The notes below the pieces were generated by a model. It worked only from the letters and a program-made list of their open reading frames with translations. It made no database searches and was not told where the DNA came from. The translations under genes were made by a program, and so were the position numbers. A stretch of 5,163 nucleotides of DNA from Actinomycetota bacterium (GTDB lineage Bacteria; Actinomycetota; Actinomycetes; Propionibacteriales; Propionibacteriaceae), in assembly GCA_016213595.1 (NCBI GenBank), contig JACRAA010000061.1, forward strand, positions 1-5,163. Direction: 5' to 3'. Of the stretch, positions 1-5,163 are shown piece after piece; position 1 is the stretch's first letter; the number at the start of each line of letters is the position of its first letter.

Positions 1-1
1 C

Positions 2-7
2 TATCAT
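2..7 (+). promoter_or_regulatory. Putative -10 element (TATCAT) of a leaderless photolyase transcript
   Basis: TATCAT differs from TATAAT at one base and ends 6 nt before the photolyase ATG, so transcription would begin at or within a base of the A of the start codon. The intervening CGCCGG contains no purine-rich Shine-Dalgarno. Leaderless mRNAs with exactly this spacing are common in actinomycetes. Any -35 element lies outside the window, so the call rests on one hexamer and its spacing. Confidence 0.5.
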
Positions 8-13
8 CGCCGG

Positions 14-1372
14 ATGGGCGATGTCGTGTGGCTGCGGCGCGACCTGCGGCGCTCCGACCTCCCCACCCTCGCCCGTGCCGCGGACGCCGGACCCGTGACA
101 GTGGCGTTCGTCATCGACCCGGCACTGTGGGACCCGTCCGCAACGACACCGCGTCGACGGTGGCTCGCCGCCACCCTCCTGTCGCTGCGTGAGACGTACG
201 AGGGACGCCTGACGCTGCGGATCGGCGACCCGGCCGGCGCGGTCCCCGCGCTCGCGGGTGAGGTCGGGGCGGACGCGGTCCACGTCTCGGCGGAGACGGA
301 GCCCGACGGTGCCGGCCGCGACCGGCGAGTGGAGCAGGCTCTGGGCGACGTCCCCCTGGTACGGACCGGGAGCCTGTACGCGGTGACGCCCGGCCGGGTG
401 CGCAAGCCGAACGGTGAGGACTACCGGATGTTCAGCGCCTTCTTCGCGGCATGGCGGAACCACGGCTGGCGCGCGCCGGCGACCGAGCCGGTCGGGCTGC
501 GCCTGGACGAGGACCGGAGCGAGGAGGGTGCCTGGGGCCTCGTCGCCGCTGCCGCGGAAGGCGCACGCCCTGCCCTGCCGCCGGTGGGGGAGGAGGCCGC
601 CCTCTCGGCGTGGCAGGCGTTCCTTGAGACAGGGCTCGAGCGGTACGACATTGACCGCGACCGGCCCGACCTCGAGGCGACCTCGCGGATGTCGGTGTAC
701 CTGAAGCTCGGCGTGGTGCACCCGCGCACGCTCCTCGCGGACGTGGCCGAGCGGTACGGCGCGGGCGCGGAGCGGTTCGTCACCGAGCTCGCGTGGCGCG
801 AGTTCTACGCCGACGTGCTGCACCGGCGCCCGGACAGCGCGTGGCAGGACCTGAGGGCCGACCTGGCCTCGATGGCGTACGACGACGCACCGGAGCTCGT
901 CGACGCCTGGCGCGAGGGCCGTACCGGCGTGCCGCTCGTCGACGCGGGCATGCGCCAGCTGCTGGCGACCGGCTGGATGCACAACCGGGTGCGCATGGTC
1001 GCGGCGAGCTTCCTCGTCAAGCACCTGCACACCCGGTGGCAGGTGGGCGCGCAGCACTTCCTGGACCACCTCGTCGACGCCGACCTGGCCTCGAACCAGC
1101 ACGGCTGGCAGTGGGTCGCGGGCACCGGCACCGACGCCGCGCCGTTCATCCGGGTCTTCAACCCGGTGGCGCAGGGGGAGCGGTTCGACCCGGACGCCAC
1201 GTACATCCGGCGGTACCTGCCGGAGCTGGCCGCTCTCGCGCCCGGCCAGGCCCATCGTCCCTGGACCGTGGACCCGCAGGAACGGGCGGGCTACCCCGAC
1301 CCGGTCGTCGACCTCGCGGCTGAGCGGCGGGAGGCGCTGACCAGACACCGGACGACCCGCGCCCAGCTGTGA
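14..1372 (+). CDS. phr: Deoxyribodipyrimidine photolyase, class I CPD type
   Basis: This 452-residue cytosolic flavoprotein should split UV-induced cyclobutane pyrimidine dimers using blue light and reduced FAD. The N-terminal alpha/beta antenna domain (about 1-125) opens with VVWLRRDLRRSD. The helical FAD domain (about 200-430) carries Y211 and TSRMS (223-227), which match FAD-phosphate contacts of E. coli PhrB; TELAWREFY (257-265), whose E258 and W261 match the dimer-binding E274 and W277; TGWMHNRVRM (319-328); and NQHGWQW (361-367) followed by TGTDAAPF. Length is close to E. coli PhrB (472). The Trp electron-transfer chain is kept at W365 and W342, but the outer position (E. coli W306) is Y289. 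The E. coli methenyl-THF contacts N108/E109 align with D98/G99, so the antenna pigment may differ (8-HDF is possible in actinomycetes) or be absent. ATG at 14 is the only start in view and fits the family N-terminus. A cryptochrome-like role is less likely, given the conserved dimer-binding residues. Confidence 0.95.
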   Translation: MGDVVWLRRDLRRSDLPTLARAADAGPVTVAFVIDPALWDPSATTPRRRWLAATLLSLRETYEGRLTLRIGDPAGAVPALAGEVGADAVHVSAETEPDGAGRDRRVEQALGDVPLVRTGSLYAVTPGRVRKPNGEDYRMFSAFFAAWRNHGWRAPATEPVGLRLDEDRSEEGAWGLVAAAAEGARPALPPVGEEAALSAWQAFLETGLERYDIDRDRPDLEATSRMSVYLKLGVVHPRTLLADVAERYGAGAERFVTELAWREFYADVLHRRPDSAWQDLRADLASMAYDDAPELVDAWREGRTGVPLVDAGMRQLLATGWMHNRVRMVAASFLVKHLHTRWQVGAQHFLDHLVDADLASNQHGWQWVAGTGTDAAPFIRVFNPVAQGERFDPDATYIRRYLPELAALAPGQAHRPWTVDPQERAGYPDPVVDLAAERREALTRHRTTRAQL

Positions 1373-1388
1373 CTTCTGACCACACAGG

Positions 1389-1405
1389 GATCCAGGGTCT
1401 GGATC
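1389..1405. repeat. Perfect 7-bp inverted repeat between phr and acs: terminator or operator
   Basis: GATCCAG, a 3-nt spacer GGT, then CTGGATC form a perfect inverted repeat starting 17 nt after the photolyase stop. As RNA it folds into a tight hairpin that could be extended by CA/TG (1385-1386 with 1406-1407) if two G residues bulge. No T-run follows, so as a terminator of phr it would be of the tail-less kind proposed in actinomycetes. It also overlaps the weak -35 candidate for the acs promoter, so an operator for a dimeric regulator is an equal alternative. The sequence does not decide between these. Confidence 0.45.
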
Positions 1406-1429
1406 TGCCCCCGTGCGGCGCCGTACTGT
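1400..1429 (+). promoter_or_regulatory. Candidate acs promoter (weak)
   Basis: TACTGT at 1424-1429 is the only hexamer in the gap fitting the actinomycete -10 pattern TAnnnT. TGGATC at 1400-1405, 18 nt upstream, matches TTGACA at only three positions. Initiation would fall near 1436, giving a leader of roughly 33 nt that includes the strong ribosome binding site. Many actinomycete promoters lack a good -35, and acs genes are often under activator control, but I see no recognised CRP/GlxR-type site (TGTGA-N6-TCACA) here. Confidence 0.3.
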
Positions 1430-1451
1430 TTCGGCACTGTACGTGCTCGAT

Positions 1452-1459
1452 GAGGAGGA
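1452..1459 (+). promoter_or_regulatory. Strong ribosome binding site of acs (GAGGAGGA)
   Basis: GAGGAGGA is a near-perfect anti-Shine-Dalgarno match whose AGGAGG core ends 10 nt before the ATG at 1469. It fixes that ATG as the start and implies efficient translation, in contrast to the other two gene starts in the window, which lack a clear site. Confidence 0.85.
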
Positions 1460-1468
1460 CCAGCCACC

Positions 1469-3367
1469 ATGACGGAAGCCCCGGACCTGCCGGCCGACAT
1501 CATCTCTCCCGACCCGAAGACTGCGGCCGAGTACCGCATCCCCGACTGGGACGAGGTGGCCGGCCCTGCAGCGGACTTCAGGACCTTCTGGGCGGACCGG
1601 GCGAAGGAGCTGGAGTGGTACGAGCCGTGGCACACCGTGCTCGACGACTCGAAGGCCCCCTTCTACTCCTGGTTCGCGGGCGGCAAGGTCAACATCGTCC
1701 ACAACTGCGTCGACCGCTGGCTCGAGGGCCCGCACCGCAACAAGCTGGCGCTGATCTGGGTCTCCGAGGACGGGCAGGAGACGCGCACCTTCTCGTACTA
1801 CTCGCTGAACCGCGAGGTCATGACCTGGGCGAACGTCCTCAAGGCCATGGGCGTCAGCAAGGGTGACCGGGTCACGATCTACCTGCCCCGCATCCCCGAG
1901 ATCGTGTTCGCGATGCTCGCGTGCGCGAAGCTGGGGGCGATCCACTCGGTGGTGTTCGCCGGCTTCTCGTCCGACGCCCTCAAGGAGCGGATCCTCGACT
2001 CGGAGTCCAACCTCGTCATCACGGCCGACGGCTCGTGGGTGAACGGCAAGGTGTTCGAGCTCAAGAAGATCGTCGACGAGGCCGTACGGCACGCGCCGAC
2101 CGTCGAGAACGTGGTCGTCGTGCGTCGTACGCACACCGATGTCGTCATGGACCCCCTGCGGGACCACTGGTTCGCAGACCTCGAGACGCTGCCCATCGCG
2201 AAGGGGCAGTGCGCCACCGAGGTGCTCGACGCCGAGGACCCGCTGTACATCCTGTACACGTCCGGCTCGACCGGCCGGCCGAAGGCGATCCTGCACACCC
2301 ACGGCGGGTACATGGTCGGCACGTACGCGACGCTGCGGTACGTGTTCGACCTCCGCGACGAGGACCGCTGGTGGTGCACGGCCGATCCCGGATGGGTGAC
2401 CGGCCACTCGTACCTCGTGTACGGACCGCTGCTCAACGGCGCGACGAGCTTCATGTACGAGGGCGGGCCGACCTATCCGTACCCGAACCGGTGGTGGCAG
2501 CTCATCGAGTACTACGGGATCAACGTGCTCTACACAGCACCGACGGCGATCCGCAGCCTGATGCGCTTCGGCGAGGCCTGGCCGAACCGCCACGACCTGT
2601 CGTCGCTGCGGCTGCTGGGGTCGGTCGGCGAGCCGATCAACCCCGAGGCCTGGCACTGGTACCACCGGGTGATCGGGAAGGGCCGCTGCCCGATCATGGA
2701 CACGTGGTGGCAGACCGAGACCGGCGCCTTCCAGATCACGCCCGTCCCCAGCATGGCCCTCAAGCCCGGGTCGGGGGGCAAGCCGTTCTTCGGTCAGGAG
2801 GCGGAGGTGCTCGACGAGAAGGGCAACCCCGTCCCTGACGGCCAGGAGGGCTTCCTCGTCCTCAAGAACCCCTGGCCGGCGATGATGCGCACGCTGTACA
2901 AGGACCCGGACCGGTACGTGAGCACCTACTGGTCGACGTACCCCGGCAAGTACCTGACCGGCGACTCCGCACGCAGGGACGCCGACGGGTACTTCTGGGT
3001 CATCGGCCGTACGGACGACGTCATCAAGGTCTCCGGCCACCGGCTCGGGACCGCAGAGGTCGAGAGCGCCTTCGTCAGCCATCCGGCCGTCGCCGAGGCT
3101 GCAGCGATCGGGCTGCCCCACGAGGTGAAGGGCAACGCGATCCACGCGTACGTCGTGCTGCGCGTCGGCTACGAGCCGAGCGAGGACCTGGAGGACGAGC
3201 TGCGCCAGCACATCTCGGCGCACCTGTCACCGATCGCGAAGCCCGACCAGATCGAGTTCGTCGCGGCCCTGCCCAAGACGCGCTCCGGCAAGATCATGCG
3301 TCGGCTGCTGAAGGCGCGCGCCCTCGGCCAGCCGGAGGGAGACACGACGACGCTGGACGAGGGCTGA
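1469..3367 (+). CDS. acsA: Acetyl-CoA synthetase (acetate--CoA ligase, AMP-forming)
   Basis: This 632-residue cytosolic enzyme of the ANL superfamily should convert acetate, ATP and CoA to acetyl-CoA, AMP and PPi, letting the cell use or salvage acetate. The large N-terminal domain runs to about residue 515. It holds the P-loop YTSGSTGRPK (263-272), WVTGHSY (309-315), GSVGEP (384-389) and DTWWQTETG (411-419). V310, T311, V386 and W414 match the acyl-pocket residues of Salmonella Acs, where the Trp restricts the substrate to acetate or propionate. The hinge GRTDDV (513-518) leads to the C-terminal domain with SGHRLGTAE (522-530) and PKTRSGKIMRR (602-612). K608 is the catalytic lysine that is reversibly acetylated in many bacteria. 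Small departures from the common form are A273 after the P-loop (usually Gly) and A420 after TETG. The N-terminus is about 15-20 residues shorter than typical. It converges with the downstream gene across only 9 nt. Propionate activity cannot be excluded. Confidence 0.95.
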   Translation: MTEAPDLPADIISPDPKTAAEYRIPDWDEVAGPAADFRTFWADRAKELEWYEPWHTVLDDSKAPFYSWFAGGKVNIVHNCVDRWLEGPHRNKLALIWVSEDGQETRTFSYYSLNREVMTWANVLKAMGVSKGDRVTIYLPRIPEIVFAMLACAKLGAIHSVVFAGFSSDALKERILDSESNLVITADGSWVNGKVFELKKIVDEAVRHAPTVENVVVVRRTHTDVVMDPLRDHWFADLETLPIAKGQCATEVLDAEDPLYILYTSGSTGRPKAILHTHGGYMVGTYATLRYVFDLRDEDRWWCTADPGWVTGHSYLVYGPLLNGATSFMYEGGPTYPYPNRWWQLIEYYGINVLYTAPTAIRSLMRFGEAWPNRHDLSSLRLLGSVGEPINPEAWHWYHRVIGKGRCPIMDTWWQTETGAFQITPVPSMALKPGSGGKPFFGQEAEVLDEKGNPVPDGQEGFLVLKNPWPAMMRTLYKDPDRYVSTYWSTYPGKYLTGDSARRDADGYFWVIGRTDDVIKVSGHRLGTAEVESAFVSHPAVAEAAAIGLPHEVKGNAIHAYVVLRVGYEPSEDLEDELRQHISAHLSPIAKPDQIEFVAALPKTRSGKIMRRLLKARALGQPEGDTTTLDEG

Positions 3368-3387
3368 GGCGCCTCCTCAGCGCCTCA
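3363..3387. terminator. Probable bidirectional terminator shared by acs and the converging aminotransferase gene
   Basis: Two overlapping, mutually exclusive hairpins span the 9-nt gap and both stop regions. TGAGGCGC (3365-3372) pairs perfectly with GCGCCTCA (3380-3387) around a 7-nt loop. Alternatively GCTGAG (3363-3368) pairs with CTCAGC (3376-3381), also around 7 nt. The first arm contains the acs stop TGA (3365-3367), and the aminotransferase stop (complement of TCA, 3377-3379) lies in the loop of the longer hairpin. No T-run flanks either side, so its strength is uncertain. Symmetry and position between converging genes support a role in both directions. Confidence 0.6.
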
Positions 3388-4495
3388 CCGCCCCGATCCG
3401 TGCCACGGCCTCGCAGATGATCGTCGGCGAGGTCGCGAGGTTGATGCGCACCCACTGGCCCGCGTCACCCGCGTAGTCGGTGCCCGGGTTGAAGGCCACC
3501 CGGCCACGGCTCCGCAGTGTCGTGGCAGGGTGCTCGAGACCGAGCGGTGACGCGTCGACCCAGGCGAGGTACGTGCCCTGGCTCGGCGTGTACGTGAGGC
3601 CGACCCCGGGGAGCAGCGAGGCGAGCAGCACCTTGTTCGCCGCGATCTCCCGGTTGAGCTGGGCCAGCCAGTCCCGGTCGTTGTCGAGGCCGGCGGCCTG
3701 CAGCAGCAGGCCGAGGTGGCTGGAGCCGGCGCGGACCTCGTACGGCAGCTTCCACAGCGCGGCGACCCGCTCGCTGCCTGCGATGAGGAGCCCGGCCTTG
3801 AGCGCCGCCAGGTTGAACGCCTTCGACGCGGACGTCACGACGAACCCGTTCTCGCTGCCCGGGACCGACAGGTACGAGGTGAACGTGGCCTCCGGCGCCA
3901 CGAGCGCGCCGTGGATCTCGTCGCTGATGACCACGACGTCGTGGCGATGGGCCAGACGCGCGACGCTCTCGAGCTCCTCGGGCGTGTGGACGGTGCCGTG
4001 GGGGTTGTGGGGGTTGCACAGCAGATAGCCGGCCACGTCGTCGCGGGCGAACGCCGCCTCCAGCGCGTCGAGGTCCAGACGGCCCTCCGGGGTGAGGACG
4101 GCCTCGACGAGGTGTCGCTCACCCACCGCGCCGGAGACCCGGAACGGCGGGTAGATCGGCGTGTTGATGACGATGCCGGCGCCGGCCGGCGTGAACGCGT
4201 CGACGAGGACTGCCATCCCCGAGACCACGTCGGCGCAGGGCATGAGCTTGGCGGCCTCGAGGGTCAAGCCCCAGGTGTCGGCGGCGAAGGAGGCGAACGC
4301 GCGGGGGAGTGACTCGTACCCCGGGTAGCCGAGGTCTCCGATCTCGAGGACGTGCTGCATGGCCCGCGTGACCCCCGGGGACGGCAGGACGTCCATCTCG
4401 GCGACCCAGAGCGGCAGGACGTCCGGCCCGAACCGGGTCCACTTCATGGAGGTCCGCTGCCGGAGCACGTCGAGGTCGATGTCGAGGATGGCCAT
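3377..4495 (-). CDS. PLP-dependent aminotransferase-fold enzyme, MalY/PatB family (probable cystathionine beta-lyase)
   Basis: This 372-residue cytosolic, fold-type I PLP enzyme resembles MalY of E. coli and PatB of Bacillus, which cleave cystathionine (or cysteine) to homocysteine (or sulfide), pyruvate and ammonia. The family N-terminus is RTSMKW (14-19) and LPLWVAEMD (27-35), then LGYPGY (55-60). Cofactor-site motifs are NTPIYPPF (111-118), NPHNPHG (161-167) with N164, SDEIH (191-195) with D192 pairing to the pyridine nitrogen, and SASKAFNLA (222-230) with K225 as the Schiff-base lysine. R350 in VRINLAT should bind the substrate carboxylate. Length is slightly under the usual 380-390, with no motif missing. 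ATG 4495 places the N-terminus where the family expects it. Only a weak AGG precedes it, so the mRNA may have a very short leader. No methionine or sulfur genes are visible beside it, so a different transaminase or C-S lyase substrate remains possible. Confidence 0.9.
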   Translation of the reverse strand: MAILDIDLDVLRQRTSMKWTRFGPDVLPLWVAEMDVLPSPGVTRAMQHVLEIGDLGYPGYESLPRAFASFAADTWGLTLEAAKLMPCADVVSGMAVLVDAFTPAGAGIVINTPIYPPFRVSGAVGERHLVEAVLTPEGRLDLDALEAAFARDDVAGYLLCNPHNPHGTVHTPEELESVARLAHRHDVVVISDEIHGALVAPEATFTSYLSVPGSENGFVVTSASKAFNLAALKAGLLIAGSERVAALWKLPYEVRAGSSHLGLLLQAAGLDNDRDWLAQLNREIAANKVLLASLLPGVGLTYTPSQGTYLAWVDASPLGLEHPATTLRSRGRVAFNPGTDYAGDAGQWVRINLATSPTIICEAVARIGAVRR

Positions 4496-4498
4496 GAC

Positions 4499-4537
4499 GC
4501 CGGAGCCTATATGGGGTCAGGCCGGAGCCCCTGTCAG
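4499..4537. repeat. Two-copy imperfect tandem repeat filling the DUF1501-aminotransferase gap
   Basis: On the + strand GCCGGAGCC (4499-4507) and GTCAG (4516-4520) recur in the same order as GCCGGAGCC (4521-4529) and GTCAG (4533-4537). The 9-mers start 22 bp apart, about two helical turns; the spacers are 8 nt (TATATGGG) and 3 nt (CCT). The unit covers 39 of the 46 intergenic bases and brackets the candidate promoter. The second copy also gives a short bulged hairpin, CAGGC with GCC/CTG (4518-4533), which could serve as a weak terminator for the upstream gene. Function is unknown. Confidence 0.7.
4508..4537 (-). promoter_or_regulatory. Candidate promoter of the MalY/PatB-type gene
   Basis: Reading the - strand, CTGACA (4537-4532) matches five of six bases of TTGACA and is followed 18 nt later by CATATA (4513-4508), the most AT-rich spot in the gap; TATAGG (4511-4506) is an overlapping alternative -10. 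Initiation would lie around 4500, only a few bases before the ATG at 4495, which agrees with the lack of a good Shine-Dalgarno. The -10 matches are imperfect. Co-transcription with the DUF1501 gene upstream is also possible, since the gap is only 46 nt. Confidence 0.4.
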
Positions 4538-4541
4538 CGGC

Positions 4542-5163
4542 TCACGCGAGGACGTGGGGCGGCGCGAACCCCGATCCGACGACCGGGCCCGGGTCCGCGC
4601 CGAGGACCGACGTGAGGAGCTCGGAGTACAGCGACCTGAAGTCCTGGGACGCCTTGAGGTCGCCCTGGTCGAGGTCGGTGAGCGAGGGCTGGTCGCCGTG
4701 GAAGCCGGGCTTCACCCGGTCGGAGACGATCAGGACGTCACCCGCGGTGCCATGGTCCGTACCCTCCGAGGCGTTCGCCTTCACCCGGCGGCCGAACTCG
4801 CTGTACGCGACGAGGACGACGTCCCCGGCACGGGGGCTGCCGGACATGGCCGTACGGAACTCGCTCACGGCGCTGTCGAACATCCTCAGCAGCTGCTCCT
4901 GGGTGGCCTTCTCGCCCGCATGCGTGTCGAAGCCCCCCATGGACACGGTGTAGCAGCGGGTCGGAGCGCCGAGCCGGATGCAGGCGGCCACCGTGAGGAG
5001 CTGGCTCTTCAGCGAGCCGTCGTCGGTGACCTGGTCCGGGAGCGACACCTCGCCGATGTGGGTGACGACCTCGTCACGCACCTTCCCGACCGCTGCGTAC
5101 GAGGAGGAGACCATGCGCTGGGCGGTCGTGTCGGAGCTGTCGGGCGCGGCCAACGCCGCCAGC
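4542..5163 (-). CDS. DUF1501 family protein, C-terminal part (cut by the right edge)
   Basis: The gene's last 206 codons are visible; its start is beyond the right edge. The frame is open to the edge: the codon at 5153-5151 is TTG preceded by Leu-Ala-Ala codons, so it is an internal leucine and not a start. Family signatures are GGFDTHA (4917-4937), then a helix with LLRMFDSAVSEF, YSEFGR (4788-4805), GTDHGT (4746-4763), and a closing DFRSLYSELL. DUF1501 proteins belong to the alkaline-phosphatase/sulfatase-like fold, and the Asp/His/Glu of these motifs are the likely metal ligands; no reaction is established for the family. Members are usually about 400-450 residues and often carry a Tat signal, which would lie outside this window. 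They are commonly encoded next to a DUF1800 protein. The MalY/PatB-type gene follows 46 nt downstream on the same strand, with no evident functional link. Confidence 0.9.
   Translation of the reverse strand, partial: LAALAAPDSSDTTAQRMVSSSYAAVGKVRDEVVTHIGEVSLPDQVTDDGSLKSQLLTVAACIRLGAPTRCYTVSMGGFDTHAGEKATQEQLLRMFDSAVSEFRTAMSGSPRAGDVVLVAYSEFGRRVKANASEGTDHGTAGDVLIVSDRVKPGFHGDQPSLTDLDQGDLKASQDFRSLYSELLTSVLGADPGPVVGSGFAPPHVLA

Noticed and set aside
1..7. Possible divergent gene starting with ATG on the - strand at 7
   Set aside because: Only two codons would be visible and it would overlap the photolyase -10 candidate; nothing supports it.
793..1323. 176-codon + strand reading frame inside the photolyase gene
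   Set aside because: It is rich in Arg, Ala, Gly and Pro with no recognisable motifs, as expected of a shifted frame in high-GC DNA; the overlapping photolyase frame has clear family motifs throughout.
1413..1426. Near-palindrome GTGCGGCGCCGTAC before acs
   Set aside because: It has one G-T wobble and no loop, so cannot form a hairpin as drawn, and GC-rich palindromes of this size around CGGCGCCG are common by chance in such DNA.
1921..2838. 305-codon + strand reading frame inside acs
   Set aside because: Low-complexity Arg/Pro/Gly-rich translation, fully inside a gene with conserved motifs on either side and across the region; a shadow frame.
14..3367. A phr-acs operon
   Set aside because: The 96-nt gap contains an inverted repeat and a candidate promoter, and the two functions are unrelated; same-strand order alone is not enough.
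3716..4312. 198-codon + strand reading frame antisense to the MalY/PatB-type gene
   Set aside because: It mirrors the codon bias of the real gene, has no ribosome binding site or recognisable domain, and the opposite strand encodes all PLP-site motifs.
5151..5153. Possible TTG start for the DUF1501 gene on the - strand
   Set aside because: The frame stays open through further Ala and Leu codons to the window edge, and the family needs roughly 200 more N-terminal residues.

Overview
The window is a high-GC (about 70% by eye), gene-dense stretch of bacterial chromosome. Codons are strongly biased to G or C in third position, intergenic gaps are short, and the one clear Shine-Dalgarno is a strong GAGGAGGA. 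With the probable leaderless start of the first gene, this suggests an actinomycete (Actinomycetota); genus cannot be fixed from the sequence alone. Nothing points to a phage, plasmid, transposon, CRISPR array, tRNA or rRNA.

Layout from left to right: (1) a complete class I cyclobutane pyrimidine dimer photolyase on the + strand (14-1372), with a -10-like TATCAT ending 6 nt before its ATG; (2) a 96-nt gap with a perfect 7-bp inverted repeat, a weak promoter candidate and a strong ribosome binding site; (3) a complete AMP-forming acetyl-CoA synthetase on the + strand (1469-3367); (4) a 9-nt convergent gap where two alternative hairpins, built partly from the stop-codon regions of both genes, look like a shared bidirectional terminator; (5) a complete MalY/PatB-type PLP enzyme on the - strand (3377-4495), probably a cystathionine beta-lyase or related aminotransferase; (6) a 46-nt gap almost filled by a two-copy tandem repeat that also holds a -35-like CTGACA and a TATA-rich segment; (7) the C-terminal 206 residues of a DUF1501 protein on the - strand, cut by the right edge.

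The genes do not form an obvious single pathway. They cover light-driven DNA repair, acetate activation to acetyl-CoA, sulfur amino acid or PLP chemistry, and a probably exported DUF1501 protein whose partners should lie beyond the right edge. No gap exceeds 96 nt, so no long non-coding stretch is unexplained. I found no convincing undescribed multi-gene system; the points worth a second look are small: a probable leaderless start, a Tyr at one Trp-triad position of the photolyase, and compact repeat and hairpin structures in the three intergenic gaps.
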